Of a DNA stretch of 64,000 nt, positions 52,073 through 61,326 are shown piece after piece. This stretch comes from QHXM01 sp963697975 (GTDB lineage: Bacteria; Acidobacteriota; Blastocatellia; Pyrinomonadales; Pyrinomonadaceae). The number at the start of each line of letters is the position of its first letter. Within the stretch, counting starts at the first letter, position 1. The position numbers and the translations under genes are program-made. Below the pieces are notes generated by a model. The model had not been told where the DNA came from, made no database searches, and saw nothing but the letters and a program-made list of their open reading frames with translations. The stretch covers positions 4,030,001-4,094,000 of the forward strand of contig OY969111.1 of NCBI GenBank assembly GCA_963697975.1. Direction: 5' to 3'.

Positions 52073-53395
52073 ATGAAGAGTTCTGACAGCACAGAGATGG
52101 ATCGTCTGCTTCGCCGCTACGCACGGCGCAAGGGTGAAACTCTGCGCGCGCCGCAAGACTCTGCGAGCGACGCCACGACGAAGCCAGGCATCGGCTCTCA
52201 TTTAGATGCCGACGAAATGAGCGCTTACGCCGAGAACGCATTGCCTGAAGCGGCGCGCTCGCGTTACTTCGCTCATCTGGCAGACTGTGATTCGTGTCGA
52301 AAACTCGTCACAGAGTTGGCGCTGGCTGCCAGCGTTTCTAATGAAGGAAAGGCGCGTGTCGCGGCTTTAGATATTAAACCTCCCATGTCCTGGCGCGCGT
52401 GGCTGGCGGCCATCTTCTCTCCGCCCGTGTTGCGTTACGGCGTCCCGGCGCTGGCATTGTTTGCCGTCGTCATCATTGCGATTGTGGTAACACGTTCGCA
52501 AAGAGATGCAAGCTCCTCAGTCGCGCAGAACAAAGATGAATCAAGATATTCCCAAAGGGCGGAAGCGCCCGCCGCAAATTCTGCGACGGCAAACACGACG
52601 GCGACCGGAACTGTCGAGAACCACGCTAACAACAACGCCGCTGCTCTTGCCGATCAGCAAACTCAAACGCAGCCCGGTGTGATGGCAACTCCTCCTCCGG
52701 CGAAAGACGGGCCGATGGAAGAAACTGCGCCCGTCGTTTCTCAGGAGCAGGTTGCCAAGTCTGAGACAGCGCAGACTGACGACGCTAGAGACAAAATGGG
52801 TGAGTTCGGAGCAGGGCGCAAACGCGGGCAGACGGAAGTTGCGGATGCTGCTCCACCACCAGCGCGCCCGTCTCCGGTGCTGGCAGCGCCTGCTGCCAAT
52901 GAACCGCAGGATCGGGACAGGCAGGACGAAGCGAAGAAAGCCAAAGTCGCCGGGAAAGATGATACCAACGCGCTTCCAATCAACGGGAGAGCCGCGAGCG
53001 GGGCTGTCGTGGCTAATAAGCAAGCCAGCGAGGATCGTAACGTCGTCGGGGGAGCTACGGCGACCACTACGCGTGCGGCTCAGAATCAAGCCCGTAGACC
53101 TTCCGTTGCGACAAAGAGCGTCCCCACTAGTGAGGCCACAGAAAGAGAGCGTAAAGAACCTGCAAAAGAAGCTCCGCCTGAGACACAAAGCGTCGGCGGG
53201 CGTCGTTTTCAGCGACGGGGCGGCGCGTGGGTGGATACGGCCTACAATTCTTCTCGCCCGACCACCAACATTCATCGCGGCTCGGAACAGTATCGCGCGC
53301 TCGTCGCAGACGAACCGGGCTTACGTACAATCACAGCGCAACTCGGCGGCGAAGTCATCGTCGTCTGGAAAAGCCGCGCCTACCGCTTTTATTAA
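52073..53395 (+). CDS. Zinc-finger anti-sigma factor with long extracytoplasmic tail
   Basis: A 440-residue protein. Residues 40-90 carry a zf-HC2-type zinc-binding anti-sigma domain (HLDADEMSAYAENALPE; the HxxxCxxC core is FAHLADCDSC). One membrane span (YGVPALALFAVVIIAIVV) follows near 130. The remaining 300 residues are low-complexity, rich in Ala/Pro/Gln/Thr and Lys, then end in a short ordered piece (RTITAQLGGEVIVVWKSRAY). It probably holds the sigma factor encoded just upstream at the membrane and releases it on an envelope signal. Confidence 0.75.
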   Translation: MKSSDSTEMDRLLRRYARRKGETLRAPQDSASDATTKPGIGSHLDADEMSAYAENALPEAARSRYFAHLADCDSCRKLVTELALAASVSNEGKARVAALDIKPPMSWRAWLAAIFSPPVLRYGVPALALFAVVIIAIVVTRSQRDASSSVAQNKDESRYSQRAEAPAANSATANTTATGTVENHANNNAAALADQQTQTQPGVMATPPPAKDGPMEETAPVVSQEQVAKSETAQTDDARDKMGEFGAGRKRGQTEVADAAPPPARPSPVLAAPAANEPQDRDRQDEAKKAKVAGKDDTNALPINGRAASGAVVANKQASEDRNVVGGATATTTRAAQNQARRPSVATKSVPTSEATERERKEPAKEAPPETQSVGGRRFQRRGGAWVDTAYNSSRPTTNIHRGSEQYRALVADEPGLRTITAQLGGEVIVVWKSRAYRFY

Positions 53396-53432
53396 TCCTT
53401 AACAAAACTGTCGCAACGGACGGGAAAGAAAT

Positions 53433-53521
53433 AGACAGGATTATCAGAATTAAGAAGAAGAGGCAGGGCCGTGAAGCTTGAATCTCTTTCTCTTATCCTG
53501 TCCATCTTGTTAATCCTGTCC
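53433..53521. repeat. GGATTAACAGG-family hairpin, copy 4
   Basis: Left arm 53433-53457 (GACAGGATTATCAGAATTAAG), right arm about 53493-53521 (CTTATCCTGTCCATCTTG then TTAATCCTGTC). It follows the anti-sigma gene and may terminate it. Confidence 0.7.
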
Positions 53522-53638
53522 AACTCTTTCCCGTTCTGTTCTCCCACTCCAATGATTGTTGCTTTGACGTTCGACTTCGCGTTACCTTAACGGCGCTCCA
53601 ACCTATCTTGCATCAGGCAGCCGGAAACGGAGTCCAGG

Positions 53639-55093
53639 ATGATGGTCACGCCAAACCGCAGCGCCGTTCGATTGCACACAGCTACGCTCACGCTCCTTGC
53701 TTTATTCATCAGCTCCTTCGCGCTCGGCACGTCCTCGCACGCGCAGCAAAGGCGCGCGGGACAAGGGCACAAAGCTGGCGCACCTTCGATGATGTCAAAC
53801 GCGCCGCGCAACCCGGCCATCGCGCGCCTCGTCTCCGAAATCAACGTTGCCAACATCGAGCGCACCATCCGCAAACTCGTCTCTTTCGGCACGCGCAACA
53901 CGCTCTCCGCTCAGGATAATCCGGCGCGCGGCATAGGCGCGGCGCGCGATTGGCTCTACAGCCAGTTTCAAAAGGCGAGCGAAACTTCGGGCGGGCGCAT
54001 GAAGGTCGAGAAGCAGGCCTTCGAGCAAGCGCCGGGCAAGTATCCGCGCATCGCGCGCACGACCACTCTCACCAACGTCGTCGCCACGCTTCACGGCACA
54101 CAACCAGCTTCGGAGAATCGCCTATACGTCGTCAGCGGCCACTACGATTCGATGTGTACGAGTCCGACTGATGCTGAATGCGACGCACCCGGAGCAAACG
54201 ACGATGCATCGGGCACGGCTGCCGTGCTTGAGATGGCGCGCGTGATGGCGAAGTACGAGTTTGACGCGACGATCATCTTCATGGCCGTCGCGGGCGAGGA
54301 GCAAGGACTTGTCGGCTCCGGATATTTCGCCGAGCAGGCGAAAGAGAAGAAATGGAACATCGAGGCGATGTTCACCAATGACATCGTTGGCAACACGCTT
54401 GGCGGAAACGGCGTGCGCGACCGCCGCACGTTGCGCGTCTTCTCGGAAGGTGTGCCGTCGTCGGAAACAAACGATGAAGCGAATGTGCGGCGCGGCGTTG
54501 GCGGCGAGAACGATTCGGCCCCGCGCCAGCTTGCGCGCTTCATCAAGGAAACGGCTGCGCGTTACGTGCCTTCAATGAACGTGATGATGATCTATCGTCG
54601 TGACCGATATCTTCGCGGCGGCGATCACATTCCTTTTCTCGAACGCGGCTACGCGGCGGTGCGCTTCACGGAGCCGAACGAAGAGTACAAGCACCAGCAC
54701 CAGAACGTGCGCATTGAGAAGGGCGTGCAGTACGGCGACTTGCCGGAGTTCGTGGACTTCGCCTACATCGCTCAGGTCGCGCGCGTCAACGCCGCGAACT
54801 TGGCCGCGCTCGCGCTCGCCCCGGCACGTCCCAAATCGGTCGGCATCGTCACCGCGCGCCTGACCAACGACACGGATTTAAAATGGGATGCGAACACGGA
54901 GCCAGACCTCGCAGGCTACGAAATCGTCTGGCGCGACACGACCTCGCCCGTCTGGACAAACTCTCGCGCCGTCGGACGCGTGACGAGCTACACGATGCCC
55001 GGCATGTCAAAGGACAACTACTTCTTCGGCGTCCGTGCCGTTGATAGACAGGGCAACCGCAGTCCCGTTAGCTTCCCAAAACCAATGCGGTAA
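53639..55093 (+). CDS. Secreted M28-family zinc peptidase
   Basis: A 484-residue protein with a signal peptide (LTLLALFISSFALGTSSHA). Metal-binding residues of the aminopeptidase family are readable: GHYDSM (His, Asp), GANDDASGTAAVLE (bridging Asp), AGEEQGLVGS (catalytic Glu plus ligand Glu) and MFTNDIVGN (Asp); the last His is probably in YKHQHQN. A C-terminal fibronectin-III-like domain (ARLTNDTDLKWDAN, GYEIVWRDT) ends the chain. It would release amino acids from peptides outside the cytoplasm. An in-frame ATG at 53642 is an alternative start. Confidence 0.85.
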   Translation: MMVTPNRSAVRLHTATLTLLALFISSFALGTSSHAQQRRAGQGHKAGAPSMMSNAPRNPAIARLVSEINVANIERTIRKLVSFGTRNTLSAQDNPARGIGAARDWLYSQFQKASETSGGRMKVEKQAFEQAPGKYPRIARTTTLTNVVATLHGTQPASENRLYVVSGHYDSMCTSPTDAECDAPGANDDASGTAAVLEMARVMAKYEFDATIIFMAVAGEEQGLVGSGYFAEQAKEKKWNIEAMFTNDIVGNTLGGNGVRDRRTLRVFSEGVPSSETNDEANVRRGVGGENDSAPRQLARFIKETAARYVPSMNVMMIYRRDRYLRGGDHIPFLERGYAAVRFTEPNEEYKHQHQNVRIEKGVQYGDLPEFVDFAYIAQVARVNAANLAALALAPARPKSVGIVTARLTNDTDLKWDANTEPDLAGYEIVWRDTTSPVWTNSRAVGRVTSYTMPGMSKDNYFFGVRAVDRQGNRSPVSFPKPMR

Positions 55094-55180
55094 TAAAATG
55101 TAGTTTTGCCGCTTTATATCAGAACCGTGATAAAATATGAGCCGCTATCCAGCCTCATTATTTATAAGGATGCTTGCTCC

Positions 55181-55633
55181 GTGAGTGAGGAAGAATCAGA
55201 AATCCGTGCTGATCCTTTCAAGCTGTTTATGGCTCGATGGGGCTTCGGTCTGATATTTCTGGCGCTAATCATCCTCGCCTTATATTATTTTCGAGCCTCA
55301 ATTCCTCCCCCACCAGAGCCTTTGTTCATCTCAATCCTCTTAACCTGCTTATATGTGTGCTTTTCCATGACACGTGGTGTCATAGCACAAGAGATAGCTA
55401 TTGATAAATTCAATCGCCGACCAGTGTTTTTGGATGAAATGATATGGAAGCTTGTTATTCTTGTTTTGCTAGTGGCGCAACTTGGAATTGCAGGCTATCT
55501 CTTGTATCAGTCGTGGAAGTGGTTTGCTTTGGTGTTTGTGCTAAGTTGGATACTTTTCTTCAGCCGCCTAGTTAGAAGCGTTGGTTGGCTAATCATCTTT
55601 GCTCTTTATTTCGCTTTTCTGAGGCGTAGTTGA
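55181..55633 (+). CDS. AT-richer multi-span membrane protein of unknown function
   Basis: A 150-residue protein with about four hydrophobic spans (FGLIFLALIILALYYF, PLFISILLTCLYVCFSM, LVILVLLVAQLGIAGYLLY, WLIIFALYFAFL). GTG 55181 has AAGGA ten bases upstream and is preferred to the frame's ATG at 55106. Codons are visibly A/T-rich compared with the M28 and DUF1800 genes on either side, hinting at horizontal origin. No family is recognised. Confidence 0.5.
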   Translation: MSEEESEIRADPFKLFMARWGFGLIFLALIILALYYFRASIPPPPEPLFISILLTCLYVCFSMTRGVIAQEIAIDKFNRRPVFLDEMIWKLVILVLLVAQLGIAGYLLYQSWKWFALVFVLSWILFFSRLVRSVGWLIIFALYFAFLRRS

Positions 55634-55853
55634 TGGGCATAACAATAGCTAGCACACAGCCCTGTTTGCTTATAAACGTTCTTCGTAGCTGTAGCTTCGG
55701 CGCTTAGATGTGATTCTCGCAGGACGCCTATTCTTTCTTCTGTCCCCTAAACTTTTTCAACCTTCCGCCCCTCCTCCGCGTCTAAATTCATAGCAAAAGT
55801 GGGATTTAGGCTTGCAGCCTCTCAGCTAAAATTAACTTTTAACCGGAAATTCA

Positions 55854-57965
55854 ATGGTGACTATCATGAGAGCTTTCAAAATGAGTTCACGAAATAGGTT
55901 TTCTAAGATTGCACGCCGCGCGGTGGCGCTTCTGTCCATCTGGACGCTTCTGGTTGGCACGTTGGCTTTAGGCGTCAGCGCGCAGCAGCCACAGAAGGCG
56001 CAGCGATTGTCTGAAGATCAGCGCATTCTGCACGTCCTCAATCGCTTGGGCTTCGGGGCGCGTCCGGGCGACGTTGATCGCGTCCGTGCCGTTGGACTTG
56101 AACGCTACATCGAGCAGCAGCTTTTCCCTGAAAAGATTGCGGACGCGGTGGCCGAAGCGAAGGTAAAGAATTTGCCTGCGCTTCAGCTTTCCACGCCGGA
56201 GCTTTTTGCGAAGTACCCGCAGCCGAACGCGCTCCTGCGAATCATGGAGCGGCGCGGTGAAGTCCCACCGGAACTCGCACCCCTTGTCGCCGCCAGAAAG
56301 AAAGCTGAGGCGGCGCAGAACGCTCCCAACGCTCCCGTGATGGACGAGAGCGGCGCGATGACGAAACCTGAAGGCGCGGCTAAAGAAGACGAAGCACAGC
56401 AGAACAACGCTGCGGCCCGGAGAGCGTTTCGGGATTATCTCGCCAAAAACGGTATGCGCGCGCCACAGCAACTCACGGCTGAATTGCAGTCTTCGCGTAT
56501 CCTGCGCGCCGTCTATAGCGAGCGGCAGTTGCAGGAAGTGATGGTTGATTTCTGGACGAACCACTTCAACGTCTTCGCGGGCAAAGCTGCTGACAGGTGG
56601 CTGCTCATCTCTTACGACCGTGACACGATTCGCCCGAACACGTTTGCGAAGTTCTCCGATCTCTTGAAGGCGACCGCCGAAAGCCCCGCGATGCTTTTCT
56701 TCTTGGATAATTTCCAGAGCGTCAGCCCGAACGCCAATATGAATAGAGGCCGCATGGCGCAGCGCCAGCAGAATCAGCGCGGCGGCGGTTTGCTCGGGAT
56801 GTTGATGGGACGCGGTGGCGCGCGGCGCAACCAGCAACAGAATGACGGCGAAGGCCCGCGACCAGCGCAGCAGCAACAGCAGCAACGCGCGAAGCGAGGC
56901 ATTAACGAAAACTACGCGCGCGAGTTGATGGAACTGCACACGCTCGGCGTTGACGGCGGCTACACGCAGAAGGATGTGCAGGAGGTCGCGCGCTGCTTCA
57001 CTGGATGGACGATTATTGACCCGCGCGGCTATCGCAGCGCCGCGCTCAGAGAGATGGGCGGTCGCGTGAATCTGGACGACAACGCCGGAGAGTTTTACTT
57101 CAACGCGCGCCTGCACGACGACGGCGAGAAGACTGTGCTGGGCCACAAGATTCCTGGCGGTGGAGGCATGAAAGACGGCCTGATGGTGCTCGACATTCTC
57201 GCTCACCATCCTTCGACCGCAAAGTTCATCGCAACGAAGCTGGCGCGTCGTTTCGTCTCGGATAACCCGACTCCGGCGCTCGTCAACCGCGTCGCCGCAG
57301 CCTTCACGAAGAGCGATGGCGACATACGTGAAACTCTGCGCGCTCTCTTTACTTCGCCTGAGTTCAACTCGCCGGAAAGTTATCGCGCGAAGATCAAGAC
57401 TCCGTTTGAATTAGCTGTCAGTTCGATTCGCACGCTCGGCGGAGAGACGAACGGTGGGCCGGGCGTTCACCAGTGGATTGCGAAGATGGGCGAGCCGCTC
57501 TACATGTATCAAGCGCCGACGGGCTACCCGGACATGGCTGAAAACTGGGTCAACACGGGCGCTTTGTTAGAGCGTCTGAACTTCGGTCTGGCGCTCGCCA
57601 GCAATCGCATTCCGGGCACGCGCGTTGATCTTGCGCGCTTTGCCGGACACGCTGAGAAGGGGTCGTCAAACCCGGATCAGATGATGGAACGTTTTCTCGA
57701 AGTGATCGTGCAGGGCGATGTCTCTGTGAAGACTAAGCAGACGCTTCTCAGGCAACTGAAAGAGCCGCTTGCCATCGCTTCGCCTCAGACAGATACGACG
57801 AGCATGGTGGATGACGGCGATGCGATGGTGCGTCCCGGTGGCGGTGGCGGACGACGCGGGCAGCAACGGCAGGTTGCGATGGCAGACTTATCGAAAGTCA
57901 GCAACCCTGAAGCCGTCAAAGCCGTCGGCCTGATTCTCGGCTCGCCGGAGTTTCAAAGACAGTGA
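55854..57965 (+). CDS. Secreted DUF1800 protein
   Basis: A 703-residue protein with an N-terminal signal peptide (AVALLSIWTLLVGTLALGVS). DUF1800 landmarks: HVLNRLGFGARPGDVDRV, the VDFWTNHFNVF segment, NENYARELMELHTLGVDGGY, then QEVARCFTGWTI and KFIATKLARRFV. Low-complexity Gln/Arg/Gly and Ala insertions occur near 180 and 320. The function is unknown. In Planctomycetes and Acidobacteria, DUF1800 genes regularly precede a DUF1501 gene, as here. Starts at 55854, 55866 or 55881 are possible; GGAA five bases before 55854 favours the first. Confidence 0.8.
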   Translation: MVTIMRAFKMSSRNRFSKIARRAVALLSIWTLLVGTLALGVSAQQPQKAQRLSEDQRILHVLNRLGFGARPGDVDRVRAVGLERYIEQQLFPEKIADAVAEAKVKNLPALQLSTPELFAKYPQPNALLRIMERRGEVPPELAPLVAARKKAEAAQNAPNAPVMDESGAMTKPEGAAKEDEAQQNNAAARRAFRDYLAKNGMRAPQQLTAELQSSRILRAVYSERQLQEVMVDFWTNHFNVFAGKAADRWLLISYDRDTIRPNTFAKFSDLLKATAESPAMLFFLDNFQSVSPNANMNRGRMAQRQQNQRGGGLLGMLMGRGGARRNQQQNDGEGPRPAQQQQQQRAKRGINENYARELMELHTLGVDGGYTQKDVQEVARCFTGWTIIDPRGYRSAALREMGGRVNLDDNAGEFYFNARLHDDGEKTVLGHKIPGGGGMKDGLMVLDILAHHPSTAKFIATKLARRFVSDNPTPALVNRVAAAFTKSDGDIRETLRALFTSPEFNSPESYRAKIKTPFELAVSSIRTLGGETNGGPGVHQWIAKMGEPLYMYQAPTGYPDMAENWVNTGALLERLNFGLALASNRIPGTRVDLARFAGHAEKGSSNPDQMMERFLEVIVQGDVSVKTKQTLLRQLKEPLAIASPQTDTTSMVDDGDAMVRPGGGGGRRGQQRQVAMADLSKVSNPEAVKAVGLILGSPEFQRQ

Positions 57966-57970
57966 AGAGA

Positions 57971-58030
57971 CAGTGATAGGTGATGGGTGATAGGTGATAG
58001 GAAAAAGCATTTACTTATCACCTATCACTC
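57971..58030. repeat. GTGATAG-family hairpin, copy 4
   Basis: Left arm 57971-58001 (tandem GTGATAG/GTGATGG units), right arm 58014-58030. It occupies the DUF1800-DUF1501 junction. Confidence 0.75.
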
Positions 58031-58043
58031 AGAGGTATTGAAG

Positions 58044-59318
58044 ATGAACAGAAGATTCTTTCTAAAATCGAGTGGTATCGCTCTGGCGAGCGTCGGTGTG
58101 ATGCAGAGTGTGCCGTCGTTCTTGCAGCGCACGGCGTTGGCGCAGGGGGTGGGCCGCGCGGTCGGCGGCGGTCGTCGCAAAACTCTGATCGCCATCTTTC
58201 AGCGCGGTGCGGTGGACGGCCTCAACGTGGTCGTCCCGCACGGCGAGAGTGCTTATTACGCTCTGCGTCCATCTTTAGCGATTGCGAAGCCGAAGGCCGC
58301 AGGCGATTCGCGCGAAGCTGCGATTGATCTGGATGGCTTCTTTGGTCTGCATCCTTCGCTGGCAGGGTTCAAGCCTTTGTGGGATGCCAAAAGGCTGGCG
58401 ATTGTTGATGCCGTTGGCTCGCCGGACAACACGCGCTCGCACTTCGACGCGCAGGATTACATGGAGTCGGCTACGCCGGGCAAGAAGGGAACGCCGGACG
58501 GATGGCTCAATCGCTATCTGCAATCGAAGCCCGCGCAGAAGGCATCGCCCTTTCGCGCCGTCTCGATGACGCAGAATATGCCGCGCGCTCTTTATGGACG
58601 CGCGCCCGCTGTCGCCATCTCGAATCTGGCAGACTTCTCAATCCGCGCGGGCGCGTATTCACAAAACGTGCAGGGCGGCTTTGAGGCTATCTACGACCAG
58701 AGCGTTAATGACGCATTGGGCGGCACTGGCAAGGAGACTTTCGAGGCCGTCAACTTTTTGAAGAAGGTCAACCCGGCGCAGTACAAGCCCGAAAACGGCG
58801 CGCAGTATCCGCGCACGCCTTTCGGCCAGAGCCTCCTGCAAATCTCGCAGATGATTAAAGCGGGCGTTGGTCTTGAAGTCGCTTTCACAGACATCGGCGG
58901 CTGGGACACGCACTCGAATCAGGGCAACGCGCGCGGCCAACTCGCGCTTCGTTTGACTGAGTTCGGCGCAGGCATCAGCGCGCTCGTCGCGGATTTAGGC
59001 CCGCTGATGGATGATGTCGTTATCCTGACGATGTCGGAGTTCGGTCGCACCGCACGCGAAAACGGAACGCGCGGCACGGATCACGGTCACGCTAACGCGA
59101 TGTTCGTCATCGGCAACAGCGTGCGCGGCGGAAAGGTCTATGGAGAGTGGCCCGGTCTCAAATCAAGCGACCTGTACGAAGGCCGCGACCTTGCTTTGAC
59201 GACAGACTTCCGCGATGTCTTCGGCGAACTGGTGCAAAAGCATCTCGGCAACTCGAACCTCCAAGCAGTCTTCCCCGGCTATGCAGCAAGCGCAACGAAG
59301 TTTCGGGGAACAGTCTGA
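58044..59318 (+). CDS. Tat-exported DUF1501 protein
   Basis: A 424-residue protein starting MNRRFFLKSSGIALASVGVM, a twin-arginine-like signal (RRFFLK). DUF1501 proteins resemble sulfatase/alkaline-phosphatase folds: LIAIFQRGAVDGLNVVVPHG near the start, DIGGWDTHSNQGNARGQL and MSEFGRTARENGTRGTDHGH, where His/Asp/Glu residues could bind metal. ATG 58044 is chosen because the longer frame runs through the hairpin. It pairs with the DUF1800 gene upstream. Enzymatic activity is unknown. Confidence 0.82.
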   Translation: MNRRFFLKSSGIALASVGVMQSVPSFLQRTALAQGVGRAVGGGRRKTLIAIFQRGAVDGLNVVVPHGESAYYALRPSLAIAKPKAAGDSREAAIDLDGFFGLHPSLAGFKPLWDAKRLAIVDAVGSPDNTRSHFDAQDYMESATPGKKGTPDGWLNRYLQSKPAQKASPFRAVSMTQNMPRALYGRAPAVAISNLADFSIRAGAYSQNVQGGFEAIYDQSVNDALGGTGKETFEAVNFLKKVNPAQYKPENGAQYPRTPFGQSLLQISQMIKAGVGLEVAFTDIGGWDTHSNQGNARGQLALRLTEFGAGISALVADLGPLMDDVVILTMSEFGRTARENGTRGTDHGHANAMFVIGNSVRGGKVYGEWPGLKSSDLYEGRDLALTTDFRDVFGELVQKHLGNSNLQAVFPGYAASATKFRGTV

Positions 59319-59333
59319 AGAAGGAAGAAAACG

Positions 59334-59415
59334 CGTAAATCGTAAATCGTGAATCGTAAATCGTAAATAGAAAGAGCTTTCCTTCCATTTACGATTCACG
59401 ATTTACGATTTACGA
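59334..59415. repeat. GTAAATC-type hairpin between convergent genes
   Basis: The left arm repeats GTAAATC/GTGAATC heptamers (59334-59369) and the right arm repeats GATTTAC (59386-59415). It lies between the DUF1501 gene and the YVTN propeller gene, so it is probably a bidirectional terminator. Confidence 0.8.
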
Positions 59416-59424
59416 GCTTTTGCC

Positions 59425-60456
59425 TTACCCGTTCGCCCACGCCATTCCGTCCGGCCCTTGACCGGGTTCGATTGTTTCGGCAAGAGCGAGCTTTTCAAGA
59501 TCGATGACGAGAACCTTGTTGGCTTCCGACGCGGCGATGAAGGCGCGGTTTCCATTGGGCGCAATCAGGATTCCGACCGGAGTTCCTTCGACCGTCAAAC
59601 GCTTGATCTCTTTGCGTGTGGCCGCATCGAGGATGATTAACTCTCCGGCCTTCGCATCTGAGACGAGAACACGCTTTCCATCAGGTGTGAATTTAACGCG
59701 AATCGGCACTTCTCCAACCTTGACCGTCTCTTTGACCTTGTTGGTCGCAATGTCAATGATGGAAATGGAGCCATCGCCGTTTTGCCCGACCCAAAGCTCG
59801 CGGCCATCCGGGGAAATATCTATCGCTTCCGGCTGTTTCCCCACACTGATCTGCGTGATCTGCTTTGGCCCCGGCGGGGCGTTTAGCTCGATGGCGGTCA
59901 CAGTGTCGGACGCGATGTTGGCCGTATAGGCACGCTTGCCGTCGGGCGTGATGGCAAGCATGTGCGTGGCGGTCTGGCCTGTTCCCATAATCCAGTCCAC
60001 GCGAGCGGTCACAGGGTCATAGCGCGCGATGGCGCGGTTCACTTCAATGGTGAAGTAAATCTTGCCTCCGGACTCGACGATTCCATGCGGGCGAAAGAGC
60101 GCACCCAACTCAACCCGTTTAATCTCCTTGCGGGCGGCGATGTCTATAATCGAAATAGAATTGCCCAGCGTTTGCTGGTTGCCGTAGTTTGCGACGTATG
60201 CCAGTTTTCCGTCCGCAGACGCGATGACTTCATGCGGCCCCGTACCCGTCGGCACGCGTCCCAGCACTTTCAAACTCATGGGATCAATAATCGCCATCGT
60301 GTTCTCGATTTTATTGAGCACGAGCAGGACGGATTTCGATGCTGCCTGCGCTTCCAACTTGTCTGAAGTTGTTCGTGAGCAAGATAAAACGGAGGAAACC
60401 GAGGCCGTCAGCAAGACGGATACAGCGGCGCACTTTAAGAGAAATGGAAACTTCAT
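59425..60456 (-). CDS. YVTN-type beta-propeller lipoprotein
   Basis: A 343-residue protein. The signal peptide ends SSVLSC, a plausible lipobox with Cys26. Seven YVTN-like blades follow (KLAYVANYG, KRAYTANIASDTV, RELWVGQNGDGSISIIDI, KRVLVSDAKAGELIILD, NRAFIAASEANKVLVID). Such propellers are surface or periplasmic binding proteins; function is not assigned. A hairpin lies upstream, between it and modB. Confidence 0.75.
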   Translation of the reverse strand: MKFPFLLKCAAVSVLLTASVSSVLSCSRTTSDKLEAQAASKSVLLVLNKIENTMAIIDPMSLKVLGRVPTGTGPHEVIASADGKLAYVANYGNQQTLGNSISIIDIAARKEIKRVELGALFRPHGIVESGGKIYFTIEVNRAIARYDPVTARVDWIMGTGQTATHMLAITPDGKRAYTANIASDTVTAIELNAPPGPKQITQISVGKQPEAIDISPDGRELWVGQNGDGSISIIDIATNKVKETVKVGEVPIRVKFTPDGKRVLVSDAKAGELIILDAATRKEIKRLTVEGTPVGILIAPNGNRAFIAASEANKVLVIDLEKLALAETIEPGQGPDGMAWANG

Positions 60457-60537
60457 GGATTGTTCTCCGAAGGGTTTAGGGAATTTCCAACTGCCGGATG
60501 GCAGGAAATACGCTGCTGCCCCGGATTATGTTTCATG

Positions 60538-60648
60538 AACAGTGGTCAGTGGCCGGTGGTCAGTGGTCAGTTAAGAACCGGCGCAACATGCAGCATTCGT
60601 GCTTTTGCTTTTAACTGACCACTGACCACTGACTACTGACCACTGTTC
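60538..60648. repeat. CAGTGGTCAGTGG-type hairpin at the modB 3' end
   Basis: The left arm (60538-60574) is made of repeated AGTGGTC units and the right arm (60611-60648) of complementary GACCACT units. It covers the modB stop (60633) and its last codons. Confidence 0.8.
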
Positions 60649-61310
60649 TTCCGTCCGAGGCGATTGATGAAGTAAAGCATGACGACGGCGACGAGCGAGA
60701 CGATGACGGCTAGTGTGAGCGCTTCGTTATCGCGTCCGGCTTGCACGGCGTCGTAGATGGCGACTGAAGCCGTCTGTGTCTTCCCCGGAATGTTTCCGGC
60801 GATCATGATGGTGACGCCGAAATCTCCGAGCGCGCGCGCAAAGGCGAGTGCCGTTGCCGCCAGCACCCCGCGCATTGCGAGCGGCAGCGTGATGCGAAAG
60901 AAAATGCGCCGGTTGTTTAGCCCGAGCGTGCGCGCGGCGGCTTCCAACTGCGGGTCAACGCTCTCAAAAGCTGCGCGCAAACTCTTGGTGACGAGCGGCA
61001 GCGCGTGAATCGTCGCCGCGATGATGGCCGCCGTGACGGTGAAGGTCAGACGGATGCCGAAATTCCTGTAAAGAAATCCGCCGAAAGCTGAGCGCGTGCC
61101 GAGCAGGACGAGCAGGTAATAACCCAGCACCGTCGGAGGAAGCACCAGCGGCAACGTGATAAGCGCATCAACCAAATCGCGCCCCGGAAAACGCTTTCGC
61201 GCCAGCAGCCACGCCAGGCCCCCGCCCGCGACGAGCGCAATCAACGTCGCCGCACTCGCCACAGCGAACGAGAGCTTTATCGGAAACCAGTCAATCTCGC
61301 TTCCGTTCAT
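60633..61310 (-). CDS. modB: Molybdate ABC transporter permease, without modA or modC nearby
   Basis: A 225-residue inner-membrane permease with five to six spans. The cytoplasmic EAA-type loop (AAARTLGLNNRRIFFRITLP) and the ModB-like stretches FPGRDLVDALITLPLVLPPT and GDFGVTIMIAGNIPGKTQT are clear; family length is normal. It would import molybdate with ModA and ModC, which are not adjacent. It follows the cyclase-family gene by 16 bases. The hairpin supplies its terminal residues. Sulfate or tungstate permeases are less likely alternatives. Confidence 0.85.
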   Translation of the reverse strand: MNGSEIDWFPIKLSFAVASAATLIALVAGGGLAWLLARKRFPGRDLVDALITLPLVLPPTVLGYYLLVLLGTRSAFGGFLYRNFGIRLTFTVTAAIIAATIHALPLVTKSLRAAFESVDPQLEAAARTLGLNNRRIFFRITLPLAMRGVLAATALAFARALGDFGVTIMIAGNIPGKTQTASVAIYDAVQAGRDNEALTLAVIVSLVAVVMLYFINRLGRKNSGQ

Positions 61311-61326
61311 AATGTTCGCATGAGCT

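Noticed and set aside
55968..57209. 413-residue minus-strand open frame
   Set aside because: It is antisense to the DUF1800 gene, with no start signal or family resemblance.
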